Counted from the first letter of the stretch, positions 16,197-23,863 are shown. The stretch: DNA of 40,206 nucleotides from Syntrophomonadaceae bacterium (GCA_012522955.1 JAAYJK010000006.1:1-40206), one strand, 5' to 3'. Notes: generated by a model from the sequence alone, not told the origin. A program made the numbers and translations.

Positions 16197-16240
16197 TTAA
16201 TTTAACTATTCGCCTTTCTGATCCAGTCTTATCTGCCATC

Positions 16241-17332
16241 CTAAGCACAATGCCTGTTTTCCTTTATCTGTTTGATAAAATCATCTATGATGTAGCAGGT
16301 ATCTGTCGGCCCGGGGGAGGCCTCGGGATGGAATTGCACCGACATAACGGGTAGTTCCCGATGAATTATTCCCTCCAGGCTGCCATCATTAAGATTTTTG
16401 AACAAAATGTCGGCTCCCATCCCCGCCATAGATGCCTCATCTACTACATAACCGTGGTTTTGGGCAGTTATATAAACCCTGCCGTTCCTCATGTCTTTCA
16501 CCGGATGATTACTGCCCCGATGCCCAAATACCATCTTACGGGTAGTTGCTCCCAAAGCTAAGGCCAATATCTGATGTCCCAGGCAAATCCCCAGCATAGG
16601 TATTTTACCTATTAGCTCCTGTACTGTTTGAATGGCATAGTCACATTCAGCTGGGTCTCCAGGACCGTTGGATAGTACCAGACCATGGGGCTGATACTGC
16701 ATAACGGCCTGGGCTGAGCTATCTGCCGGTACACTGATTACCTGGCACCCTCTGGCTACCATACTGCTGATAATACTCTTCTTGGTTCCATAATCAAGCA
16801 GGACTATGCGTTTATCTCCTGCACCCCAGCGTCTTACCTCCTTATGGCTAACCTGCCGGACCAATCCCCCCGGCGGCGATGCTATAGCCCGGGCTTCCCT
16901 GATTAATGCTTCCAGATTATCCAGGGTGGGGCTTATAACTCCACCCATGGTACCTTCCTTTCTTATCAAGCGAGTAAGAGCTCTGGTATCTACTTCAGTT
17001 AAACAACTCATAGCGTACTTCTGTAAAAATTCTTTTAATTCTTCTTCTTTTTCATAATGTTCACCCGGGTTTAGGCCCCTCACAATTAAACCTTGGACCC
17101 AGGGTTGATCTGCTTCCAGCAAGCGATAACTCACCCCGTAATTGCCTATCAGGGGATAGGTCATTACTACCATCTGCCCGGCATAGGAAGGATCACTCAA
17201 TATCTGTTCGTAGCCAAATGCACTGGTATTAAACACCACCTCTCCCCGGCTGGACTTAGATCCTTCCATTAAGCTTCCTTCAAATACATGTCCATCTTCG
17301 AGAACAAGATATCCTTTGTCCAAGCTCCCCAT
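16241..17332 (-). CDS. carA: Carbamoyl-phosphate synthase small (glutaminase) subunit
   Basis: The 363-residue protein hydrolyses glutamine and passes ammonia to CarB to make carbamoyl phosphate for arginine and pyrimidines. The N-terminal CPSase_sm domain shows VVFNTSAFGYEQILSDPSYAG. The C-terminal class I amidotransferase has LSNGPGDP, nucleophile Cys about 250 in LGICLGHQ, and His335/Glu337 in QFHPEAS. ATG 17332 is preferred because GGAGG precedes it by 8 bases; an in-frame ATG five codons earlier is poorly placed. carB is not next to it: glnK and amtB follow. It has its own promoter and a leader terminator. Confidence 0.94.
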   Translation of the reverse strand: MGSLDKGYLVLEDGHVFEGSLMEGSKSSRGEVVFNTSAFGYEQILSDPSYAGQMVVMTYPLIGNYGVSYRLLEADQPWVQGLIVRGLNPGEHYEKEEELKEFLQKYAMSCLTEVDTRALTRLIRKEGTMGGVISPTLDNLEALIREARAIASPPGGLVRQVSHKEVRRWGAGDKRIVLLDYGTKKSIISSMVARGCQVISVPADSSAQAVMQYQPHGLVLSNGPGDPAECDYAIQTVQELIGKIPMLGICLGHQILALALGATTRKMVFGHRGSNHPVKDMRNGRVYITAQNHGYVVDEASMAGMGADILFKNLNDGSLEGIIHRELPVMSVQFHPEASPGPTDTCYIIDDFIKQIKENRHCA

Positions 17333-17395
17333 AACAAATACCTCCATCCCCCTTCTGGCCAGGACTCCTTAGCCAACACGACTTCCTACGGGCAT

Positions 17396-17441
17396 AAAAA
17401 AAGACCCCTGCACTTTGTGAAATCAGTGCGGCGCCTTTGCC
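17396..17441 (-). terminator. Attenuator in the carA leader
   Basis: On the minus strand the stem GCACT/AGTGC (17429-17425 with 17414-17410), extended by a C-C/G-G step, is followed by TTTTTTT (17402-17396). A competing hairpin GGC-AAAGGC-GCC (17441-17430) overlaps its 5' side, with the same hexaloop as P2 of the ANTAR-glnA leader. No upstream P1 partner was found in the roughly 25 bases between it and the predicted transcription start. Confidence 0.6.
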
Positions 17442-17472
17442 TTCAAGTTTTCATTTTCTATTTTCGTGTTTT

Positions 17473-17500
17473 AGTATAACACCATTACAGATAAAAGCAA
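17473..17500 (-). promoter_or_regulatory. Probable carA promoter
   Basis: On the minus strand, TTGCTT (17500-17495), 16 bases, TATACT (17478-17473). Transcription from about 17466 would give a leader of roughly 130 bases holding the attenuator. Confidence 0.55.
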
Positions 17501-17555
17501 TGCTTTTAAGGCACATATACTGTATACCTGTGCGGGCTTTAACCCCTGCATCCCC

Positions 17556-18248
17556 TTAGGCCATAATGTACCCGAGCATTTCCAATTTCTTTAGCTCTTG
17601 CTCAATACGATTAATGGCAAAGGGTCTTCCATGGGCTGGGAAAATGTTAACCGCCCCCTCTTTACAGAGTTTATACCAGCTATAGTAAATCTGCTCCGGC
17701 CTCTCGGCAAAAGGTGGATAAAAGGATAATCCGGTCCAATTAACAGCTAGATCACCTACCAGGGCATTGCCATTGGCCAGCAACACGCTAAGGGAACCGG
17801 TGGTATGGCCTGGTGTAGGCAATACTTTTCCCTCTATACCGTATTCCTCCAGGCCATACTCAGCTTGTACTATTATTTCGCTATCAACGCTTGGGTAGGC
17901 CAGCAGCGGGGCAGCTTTCTGGCCTATGCTGCTTAACATCCGGCCCAGCGGGTTAGTACCAGGGGGAATTACAATTTCCCCCTCCCGCATTATTCTGGCT
18001 TCCAGCGGGTGGGCCAATACCTGACAATCACAAAGCTTTTTTATTTCGGCCAAACTGCCGATATGGTCATAATGGGCGTGAGTCACTATTATTAATTTTA
18101 TGCTCTTCGGTAATATGCCCATTTCTTTTAACAATCTCTGAAAGCACTTCACCTTTCTTAAACTGCCGGCATCAACCATTATATATCCCTGCTCAGCTCT
18201 GAGCAGGTAACAATTGGTTATTCCCAGCTTTAATCTTAAAAGATCCAT
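17556..18248 (-). CDS. Metallo-beta-lactamase-fold hydrolase
   Basis: The 230-residue protein has the metal-binding THAHYDHIG motif (about 56-64), a further ligand in PTPGHTTGS (about 150), the bridging Asp in VGDLAV and a terminal His in FPAHGRPF. This is the glyoxalase II-like branch of the superfamily; the substrate cannot be told from sequence. There is no signal peptide. ATG 18248 is chosen, with GAGG a few bases upstream. It begins 19 bases after the stop of the selenoprotein candidate and is surely cotranscribed. A thiol- or sulfur-related role alongside that redox protein is only a guess. Confidence 0.88.
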   Translation of the reverse strand: MDLLRLKLGITNCYLLRAEQGYIMVDAGSLRKVKCFQRLLKEMGILPKSIKLIIVTHAHYDHIGSLAEIKKLCDCQVLAHPLEARIMREGEIVIPPGTNPLGRMLSSIGQKAAPLLAYPSVDSEIIVQAEYGLEEYGIEGKVLPTPGHTTGSLSVLLANGNALVGDLAVNWTGLSFYPPFAERPEQIYYSWYKLCKEGAVNIFPAHGRPFAINRIEQELKKLEMLGYIMA

Positions 18249-18266
18249 CACCGGCCTCTATATCAG

Positions 18267-18629
18267 CTATTGCTGGACCAACAACTGCTGGTATTTTTCT
18301 TCTTTAAAGCCTGACAGCAGTATTGTTCCATCAGTTAAAAGGGGACGGATTAAAATCCGTGGATCTTCTTGAATCAGAGCGGCTGCCTCTTCGGGAAGCA
18401 GGCTGGATAAATCCGGCTGGAGCTTCTTAAGACTCTGGCTCTTGCGATTGAGCATTTCCTTTACCTCAAGGCCGGCCAATCCGGCTAAGTACTGAAGTTC
18501 CTCCAAGTTGGGGGGAGATTTTAAAAGGTCAATCTCATCAAATTCAAGATGGTTTTGCATAAGCCACGCTTTTGCCTTTTTACAGGTACTTCAGGTTTTT
18601 ACGCAATAAAACTTAAACTTATTTTCCAT
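18267..18629 (-). CDS. ArsC/Spx-family protein with in-frame TGA, probable selenoprotein
   Basis: From ATG 18629, with AAGGAGG 5 bases upstream, the frame runs through one TGA (18593-18591, codon 13) to a TAG at 18267, giving 120 residues. The start reads FYCVKT-U-STCKKAKAWL. ArsC-like thioredoxin-fold proteins have IY(G)xxxC-S/T-TCRKAKxWL here, so the TGA replaces exactly the first Cys of C-x-x-C. The remainder (FDEIDLLKSPPNLEEL, ILIRPLL, GFKEEKYQQL) is the normal C-terminal half of the family. A SECIS-like hairpin follows the TGA. An ATG at 18560 would give only 97 residues, with no ribosome-binding site and no active site. Substrate unknown; arsenate or another redox partner is possible. 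The alternative is a nonsense pseudogene. Confidence 0.82.
18557..18575 (-). promoter_or_regulatory. Predicted bacterial SECIS hairpin
   Basis: Minus strand GCAAAAGC-GTG-GCTTATGC: seven base pairs with one A-A mismatch, loop GTG. The stem starts 15 bases after the TGA and the loop G lies 24 bases after it. Bacterial SECIS elements are coding-region hairpins with G early in the apical loop, roughly 16-37 bases past the UGA, so size, loop and spacing fit. The hairpin was folded by eye. Confidence 0.65.
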
Positions 18630-18955
18630 ATTATCCTCCTTATTCAACTTGTGGCACTAAAAAACATCTTATTGTAACATCTCCTACCATGTATTCATAT
18701 CTTACATTATGGGTATTCTATAAGTATAGCTTTGTGAATAGCTTACCAGATTACTCTGGTAGCTTTCATATAACAAGGGGGGAGCAGAGAATTTTGCTCT
18801 TCCCTTGATTTATTTTATCCTGAAGAAAGCTATGGTAAAACTATTGAATCTTGATTCCCCTGGGAAAATTAATATATCCCGAGTTTGGATGATAAATATA
18901 TTCCAATCGAGGCTGCCCTCCAACCAATGTTTTTTGCCCAAAATGGATACAAATA
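18630..18955. other. Non-coding gap upstream of the selenoprotein operon
   Basis: There is no convincing gene in this 326-base stretch. It contains a hairpin at 18740-18764 (TACCAGA/TCTGGTA around a 4-base loop, extended by AGC/GCT) and a weaker GAGCA/TGCTC hairpin at 18782-18799. A possible minus-strand promoter is TTGTTA (18777-18772), 17 bases, TAATCT (18754-18749), overlapping the first hairpin. It should hold the 5' leader of the selenoprotein-hydrolase operon. Confidence 0.4.
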
Positions 18956-18984
18956 TTGACAGTCAGAACCGTCCCCATTGTCAA
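18956..18984. repeat. Palindrome with GAACCGTCCCC core after the radical SAM gene
   Basis: Arms TTGACA and TGTCAA enclose a core AGAACCGTCCCC. It abuts the stop codon of the minus-strand radical SAM gene (18985-18987). A relative occurs at 23906-23932, again at a stop codon. There is no T-run, so it is a repeat or transcript-end hairpin rather than a standard terminator. Confidence 0.6.
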
Positions 18985-19980
18985 CTAGCTGAGGAGGCAG
19001 GGTAGGTCTTGACCGCAGGCTTTACACCTCCCCTGCTCTAATCCTACTATTTGAGTATAGTAGCCGTCCCTCTTAACCAGAAGTCCTTCACACTCGGGGC
19101 AGTAGCTGTTGTTATCGGGTCCGGGCATATTGCCCACGAAAACATGTTTCAGGTATTCCTGAGCCACCTGCCTGGCTTGTTCCAGGGTACTGGCAGGGGT
19201 GGCTTCCTCCTTGAACTTGTAAGCCGGATGATAGCGGGAGAGATGCAGGGGGATAAAAGGGTTTATCCCGGCCAGCCATTTGCTCATCTCCCTGATTTCC
19301 TCCATATTATCGTTCTCATGGGGTATAATCAAGCTGGTAATCTCCACATGACAACGGCAAGCAGCCTGTTCTACCGTGTTCATTACTGGTTTGAGGCTAC
19401 CCCGGCACAGTTTCTTATAGAAGTCTTCATTAAAGGCTTTTACATCAATATTGATGGCATCAAGGTAGGGTAGTAAATGCTGCAGTGGTTTATCCTCTAT
19501 ATAGCCATTGCTTACCAGTACTAATTTAAGATCCTTTTCTTTAATGAGCCTGGCAGTATCTAAAATATATTCATACCATATTATGGGTTCATTATAGGTA
19601 AAAGCTAGTCCAATGGATTCGTATTGGCGGCTCTTCCAGGCCAAATCCGCCAACTGCTGGGGCTCTATTAACTGAGTATCCGGTTGGCCATGAACTAAAA
19701 TATGGTTCTGACAAAAGCGGCAAGATAGATTGCAACCGAAGGTACCCGCTGACAATATGGTTTTACCCGGATAGAAATGATACAAGGGTTTTTTTTCTAT
19801 GGGGTCCAGGGCCAGGGAAGCCACTTTAGAATAGTTAGCTGCTATCAGCTGACCATTTTTATTGATCCGGCTGCGGCACAAACCGTGCTGACCAGCCTTG
19901 ATCAGACAATGATGAGGACATAACCCGCATTTTACCAGGCCTTCGTCCAGGCTTTCATAAAACTGGGCTTCTTTGACCAT
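18985..19980 (-). CDS. AmmeMemoRadiSam system radical SAM enzyme
   Basis: This 331-residue protein of the PflA-like (COG1180) group has the [4Fe-4S]-binding C-x3-C-x2-C in FGCNLSCRFCQNH (Cys 83/87/90). A cysteine cluster comes before it (CGLCPHHC, then C35) and a zinc-ribbon-like tail with two C-x2-C pairs (YCPEC and CKACG) after it. It is not a standard pyruvate formate-lyase activase: no glycyl radical enzyme is nearby. Its upstream neighbour, a fused MEMO-AMMECR1 protein, marks the AmmeMemoRadiSam system, whose chemistry is still unclear. Conserved co-occurrence suggests the three domains modify a common target. Confidence 0.9.
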   Translation of the reverse strand: MVKEAQFYESLDEGLVKCGLCPHHCLIKAGQHGLCRSRINKNGQLIAANYSKVASLALDPIEKKPLYHFYPGKTILSAGTFGCNLSCRFCQNHILVHGQPDTQLIEPQQLADLAWKSRQYESIGLAFTYNEPIIWYEYILDTARLIKEKDLKLVLVSNGYIEDKPLQHLLPYLDAINIDVKAFNEDFYKKLCRGSLKPVMNTVEQAACRCHVEITSLIIPHENDNMEEIREMSKWLAGINPFIPLHLSRYHPAYKFKEEATPASTLEQARQVAQEYLKHVFVGNMPGPDNNSYCPECEGLLVKRDGYYTQIVGLEQGRCKACGQDLPCLLS

Positions 19981-20026
19981 TTAGTCAAACCTCCTCCCTG
20001 CTCGGGATTCTCCATTTTTTTTGCGT

Positions 20027-20048
20027 GTATCGGGCGACATGCCTCGCC
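20027..20048. repeat. Degenerate dispersed repeat, ATCGGGCGAC type
   Basis: GTATCGGGCGACATGCCTCG, then CC, lies between the two AmmeMemoRadiSam genes. It shares TGTATCGGGCGAC with 2799-2810 next to repeat copy 1, so it is probably a decayed member of the same family. Confidence 0.4.
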
Positions 20049-20109
20049 TAGACTCCTGCCTGCCAAGTTTTATTCAAGCTTAATTCTCCTGGGAAAACAC
20101 TAACTCTCC

Positions 20110-21504
20110 TTAACGATAGCGCTTTACTTCAAAGCGTTCTATCTTATATTTCTCACCCGGTTTAATTCCACCCTTATCCAAAGCTATTTGCAACTGCTCC
20201 TCTACAGTATCTACTCCTTCCAGATCCGGCAACAACAATCCCCGCTTATCCCTGGTACTGACTATAACCCCATATCTAGCGGGATCCAAATCTTCCCGAT
20301 GGCATGCTTCAGCTTGTCCTAAAATATCCACTGAATAGCTTAATTGCTCCAGTTCCTTGTTTTCAACCGGGAAAAATCGGATATCTCGGGTGGCCGAACT
20401 AATAGCATTGGCGGCTATTTCCTGAGCTAGACTCTCATATACGGGTAATATGGTTCCGATACATCCTCTTAACTGATCGTTCTTTTTCAAAGATACGAAG
20501 ACCCCAGCTTTTTGCCGGTTCAGGCTGGCCAATTCAGGGGGTAACTCAGGTATTTTGCCCTCCCCAATATAATTTTCCACTACCATCCGAGCCCATTGGA
20601 CCGGTTCACTTTCAGTGTTACGCTGCTTTTCCAACTCTTGCCGGGCTTCCTGTTTGAGCTCCTCCCATAAAGAGGGGGCGGACTCCCCGGGCTGGAAACC
20701 TGCTATCAAATAACCTACTCCAAATGGCCCTTCATAAGAAAATATTTGGCTCTTAAAATTCATTCCATCCAGAGCCCCCAACATAATTACTATGGAGCGA
20801 TAACCACATTCACCGGCCACTTCCAGCCATCGAGGTGGAATACTGAGTATCCCCCTCACGTCTCCGGCCCACAGTAATTCTTTGATTTTCAAATCATAAG
20901 CTTCTCCTTCAGGATGATAATCATAAGGGCCATCATCTTTTAAGCGATGGGACATATCGCCGGAAGCTATTACTGCTACTCTGCGACCTAATGCCAAGGC
21001 CGCTTCCTGTACGACCCTACCCAGGGTATATAATTCCAGGTTGGATAGAAAGCCAATACTGACCGCCAGCAATTGCACCGGGTAGGGCAGCTCTGCCGCC
21101 AAATAGTGCATGGGAACCAGAACTCCATGATCCAGCTTAGCTTGCAATTGATTATTAAGGGCACAATTATGGTCAACGCTGATAAAATCAATCCCGGCCG
21201 AGGTAGCTCTTTTAGCTATCTCTACTAGCAGCCCCCGGTCATTTTTATAGCTGTATCCTGGCCCCTGACTGCCAAAGGCCTTAAAGTCACCGTAAAGATC
21301 ATTTTCACCTAAACAGCTTATACAGTCCGCAAACACATTGCCATGAGGGGTAAGGACAACCAGGGTTTCGGGAGCGGCATAGGATAATTCCCGGGCCAGA
21401 GCCTTCATTCCCTGTACCGTAGACTCTGCTCCACTAACTCTCCCACCTCCTACGGAAGGGATAATTACCGGGGGATGAGGGGCAAGGGCGGTATAGACAA
21501 TCAT
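20110..21504 (-). CDS. AmmeMemoRadiSam protein: MEMO-like domain fused to AMMECR1
   Basis: In this 464-residue protein, residues 1-270 form a LigB/MEMO-type domain with likely metal-site histidines in APHPPVIIP (H10), TPHG (H54) and SGDMSHR (H185). Residues about 300-464 are an AMMECR1 domain with the invariant LRGCIGT (345-351) and RDIRFFPV. The two are separate proteins in many genomes; fusion supports a joint function. The biochemical role of neither is settled. The radical SAM partner is encoded next on the same strand after about 130 bases. The ATG start is preceded by AAGGAGGGT. Confidence 0.9.
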   Translation of the reverse strand: MIVYTALAPHPPVIIPSVGGGRVSGAESTVQGMKALARELSYAAPETLVVLTPHGNVFADCISCLGENDLYGDFKAFGSQGPGYSYKNDRGLLVEIAKRATSAGIDFISVDHNCALNNQLQAKLDHGVLVPMHYLAAELPYPVQLLAVSIGFLSNLELYTLGRVVQEAALALGRRVAVIASGDMSHRLKDDGPYDYHPEGEAYDLKIKELLWAGDVRGILSIPPRWLEVAGECGYRSIVIMLGALDGMNFKSQIFSYEGPFGVGYLIAGFQPGESAPSLWEELKQEARQELEKQRNTESEPVQWARMVVENYIGEGKIPELPPELASLNRQKAGVFVSLKKNDQLRGCIGTILPVYESLAQEIAANAISSATRDIRFFPVENKELEQLSYSVDILGQAEACHREDLDPARYGVIVSTRDKRGLLLPDLEGVDTVEEQLQIALDKGGIKPGEKYKIERFEVKRYR

Positions 21505-21582
21505 GGGTACCCTCCTTCTTTAGGGACAAGGGGATAAATATTGCAAATCCTCTGCCCGCTGATATAGCATCCAGCGTGATGG

Positions 21583-22332
21583 TTAATAACCAGGGTAATT
21601 TTCTATATCTTCATCATAATCTTGAATCTGAGCTTTGGCAATACCTGAGAAAATGGCATAGGCCACTCGGGATTGGTAATTATCGTCCAGCAAATAGCCG
21701 GCTTCTCGGGGATTAGATATAAAACCTATTTCTACTATTACTGAGGGCATTTGGGTTTGGCTTAAGATATAATAACTACCAGCTTTAGCTTTGCGCTGGG
21801 TGTTTTTCAGCAAGCGGGTCAATTCTTCCTGTATTAATACTGCGTTTACCTTGCTGCGCTCACTGCCGGCATGGTAAAATGTTTGAGCTCCGGACCACTT
21901 GGGACTGGGATCGGCATTGGCATGAATACTGACGTACAGATGAGCTCCGGATTGGTTGGCTATATTAACCCGCTGCTTTAAATCTGCCCGTTTTTTTTCG
22001 GCCAAGGAGCCCTGCTGATCTGGGGCCAGATCTCGGTCATCCTCCCTCAACATAATTACCAATGCTCCTGCTTGACTCAAATAATCAGCCAACTTTTGGC
22101 TAACTGGCAAGGTAATATCCTTTTCCTGATAACTGCCCCTTACGGCACCGGGGTCACTACCTCCGTGACCAGCATCTACTACTATTATCTTGTTGGCTAA
22201 TCCATAAGACATAACCTCTTTTTCACCAGTATCTACTCCCCTGGCTGCTATTATGCATAATCCAGCCAGGAGTATAATCAAAGTACGGTATTTAAGCCAT
22301 CGGCCAGGCTTTACTACCACCCACCTGCTCAT
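21583..22332 (-). CDS. cwlD: Germination-type N-acetylmuramoyl-L-alanine amidase CwlD
   Basis: The 249-residue protein has one N-terminal membrane anchor (about 17-30) and an Amidase_3 zinc hydrolase domain: VDAGHGGSDPGA (zinc His about 56), a zinc Glu in YQEKDIT (about 70), VSIHANAD, and the catalytic Glu in VEIGFISN. CwlD strips peptide side chains so that muramic delta-lactam forms in spore cortex, marking the organism as a spore former. It lies just downstream of rpsI beyond a terminator, as in many Bacilli and Clostridia, so it likely has its own sporulation promoter; none was assigned. Confidence 0.9.
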   Translation of the reverse strand: MSRWVVVKPGRWLKYRTLIILLAGLCIIAARGVDTGEKEVMSYGLANKIIVVDAGHGGSDPGAVRGSYQEKDITLPVSQKLADYLSQAGALVIMLREDDRDLAPDQQGSLAEKKRADLKQRVNIANQSGAHLYVSIHANADPSPKWSGAQTFYHAGSERSKVNAVLIQEELTRLLKNTQRKAKAGSYYILSQTQMPSVIVEIGFISNPREAGYLLDDNYQSRVAYAIFSGIAKAQIQDYDEDIENYPGY

Positions 22333-22426
22333 CAGCTTTCAACCCTCCGCCTAAAACACTGTTGCTTCTTATATATGCCAACTCTCACCCTATTATTAAT
22401 GAGTACAGGCAGGGATACCTGGACGC

Positions 22427-22459
22427 AAAAAGAGCCAAGGACTTGAATCCTTGACTCTT
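22427..22459 (-). terminator. Intrinsic terminator after rpsI
   Basis: The minus-strand stem GAGTCAAGGA/TCCTTGGCTC (22457-22448 with 22441-22432, one G-T pair) with a 6-base loop is followed by TTTTT (22431-22427). It closes the rplM-rpsI transcript 15 bases past the rpsI stop. Confidence 0.85.
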
Positions 22460-22473
22460 TTGAGTTCGTTCTT

Positions 22474-22866
22474 TTAACGTTTGGAATATTGTGGAGCTTT
22501 TCTGGCTTTATGCAACCCGTATTTCTTTCTTTCTGTCATGCGCGGATCCCGAGTGAGAAAACCGCCCCGGCGCAGTACTGATCTCAATTCCGGGTTAGCT
22601 TTTAACAGCGCCCGGGCAATGCCTAACTGAACAGCTCCGGCCTGGCCAGTAACGCCTCCCCCATGTACCCGGCAGATTATATCAAACCTTCCTGCCGTAT
22701 CAGTTAGTCCCAGAGGCTGCTCTACTATTAAGCGGCTGGTTTTATTAGGAAAAAATACCCCAAATTCCCGATCATTAATGGTAATTTGACCATCACCGGG
22801 AACTAACCTTACTCTGGCCACTGCTTTTTTTCTTCTACCAGTTCCCCAATATTGAACCTTTTCCAT
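22474..22866 (-). CDS. rpsI: Ribosomal protein S9 (uS9)
   Basis: The 130-residue protein of the 30S head begins [18 protein letters not shown] and ends in the basic tail [17 protein letters not shown], whose terminal Lys-Arg reaches the P-site t[24 protein letters not shown] is the family core. It follows rplM by 12 bases and is followed by a clear terminator. Confidence 0.97.
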   Translation of the reverse strand: MEKVQYWGTGRRKKAVARVRLVPGDGQITINDREFGVFFPNKTSRLIVEQPLGLTDTAGRFDIICRVHGGGVTGQAGAVQLGIARALLKANPELRSVLRRGGFLTRDPRMTERKKYGLHKARKAPQYSKR

Positions 22867-22878
22867 ATCTAATCCTCC

Positions 22879-23313
22879 TTAACCTCTGAGCTGTCTGACT
22901 TCAGGTTTTTGGGCCTGATGGGGATGTTCGCTTCCCCGATACACTTTGAGCTTTTTGTACATTCTGTTGCCCAGTCGATTATGTGGAAGCATTCCTTTAA
23001 CTGCTGTTTCTATAGCTTTTTCCGGTTTTTTCTGCAGCAGTGTCTTATAGTCCATTTCTTTTAAGCCTCCGGGATAGCCGGTATAATAACGAAACATTTT
23101 CTGATTCAACTTATCTCCGGTAAGCTTTATCTGTTCAGCGTTTATTACTATTACATAATCTCCAGTGTCTACATGGGGAGTATAATCAGCTTTATGTTTC
23201 CCCCTTAATATGGAGGCTACTTCTGAACTCAATCTTCCCAGTGCTTGACCACTGGCGTCTATAACATACCATTTGCGGTCTACTTCCGCAGGTTTGGCCA
23301 TGTATGTTTTCAC
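22879..23313 (-). CDS. rplM: Ribosomal protein L13 (uL13)
   Basis: This is a 144-residue 50S protein. [36 protein letters not shown] and [19 protein letters not shown] are diagnostic. The GTG start at 23313 has AGGAGG 7 bases upstream. It is the first gene of the rplM-rpsI unit, with its own promoter about 110 bases upstream; truA, usually close by, is 616 bases away here. Confidence 0.97.
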   Translation of the reverse strand: MKTYMAKPAEVDRKWYVIDASGQALGRLSSEVASILRGKHKADYTPHVDTGDYVIVINAEQIKLTGDKLNQKMFRYYTGYPGGLKEMDYKTLLQKKPEKAIETAVKGMLPHNRLGNRMYKKLKVYRGSEHPHQAQKPEVRQLRG

Positions 23314-23419
23314 GTTGTTCCCTCCTGTATATACTCAACTAATGGTAATCTTAAATAGTCTGATTTCATCATCTGGCAACGGGGCAGAAACCAGTGGGAA
23401 ATAGATAGACTACCTATAA

Positions 23420-23449
23420 ATGATAGCTAACTTACAGCTTGCTTGTCAA
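23420..23449 (-). promoter_or_regulatory. Promoter of rplM-rpsI
   Basis: Minus strand TTGACA (23449-23444), 18 bases, TATCAT (23425-23420). Transcription from about 23413 leaves a leader of about 100 bases before the GTG. Leaders of this size before rplM can be autoregulatory in Firmicutes; I see only a short CTGG/CCAG pairing and cannot assign a known leader class. Confidence 0.65.
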
Positions 23450-23516
23450 GGAATTAGCATCATTTATATGGACTTTATTTAACTATCATATACATTTGAC
23501 TGTTGTATTATGTAAC

Positions 23517-23684
23517 GGGCCAGACTGTCCGACAACTATTGTACAGTTTGCACTCGCCCCACTTGATGCTGCTTATTTGCCATTTTATGGGCTGGAGGCT
23601 GTTATTGGGCCTTGATAATGTGCCCCATCTTCCACTTTGGTGGCCTAGTTGTTGCTTTTTAAGACTTTTCAGACAGTCTGGGGC
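23517..23684. repeat. Possible MITE-like unit with terminal inverted repeats
   Basis: CCAGACTGTC (23520-23529) is inverted as GACAGTCTGG (23672-23681). An inner pair GACAACTA (23531-23538) / TAGTTGTT (23646-23653) matches at 7 of 8 positions. The interior of about 105 bases has no gene. No target-site duplication is evident. It sits in the unusually long 480-base gap between truA and the rplM promoter and directly abuts a dispersed repeat. Confidence 0.35.
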
Positions 23685-23705
23685 GGTCAAAGACCGCCCC
23701 TACAA
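23680..23705. repeat. Dispersed palindromic repeat, GTAGGGGCG family, copy 4
   Basis: GGGGCGGTCAAAGACCGCCC, then CTACAA: perfect arms GGGGCGGTC/GACCGCCCC around AAA. It is the inverted counterpart of copy 2 at 2865-2887, more than 20 kb away. Confidence 0.8.
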
Positions 23706-23840
23706 TTATTCGGCCAATTCAAAGGTTCTATTCTTACATCGCTTGGCTTTCATTATGTCAGAACTCATTTTATAACCACATGAATCCCATGGGCCATCTG
23801 CGTTGACCAGCTCCGATACTTGACTAGTGACTGCATGACC

Positions 23841-23863
23841 CGTAGGGGCGACCTGTGGTCGCC
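23841..23863. repeat. Dispersed palindromic repeat, GTAGGGGCGACC family, copy 5
   Basis: CGTAGGGGCGACCTGTGGTC, then GCC, with arms GGCGACC/GGTCGCC. It is the reverse complement of copies 1 and 3 apart from one base. The rest of 23706-23905 shows no gene or clear signal. Confidence 0.75.

Noticed and set aside
18267-18560. Selenoprotein candidate taken as a simple 97-residue protein from ATG 18560
   Set aside because: That ATG has no ribosome-binding site, lies within the SECIS-like stem, and the product would lack the redox motif.
23503-23775. Plus-strand frame of 90 codons in the truA-rplM spacer
   Set aside because: It runs across inverted repeats and a dispersed palindrome and has no ribosome-binding site or recognisable domain.
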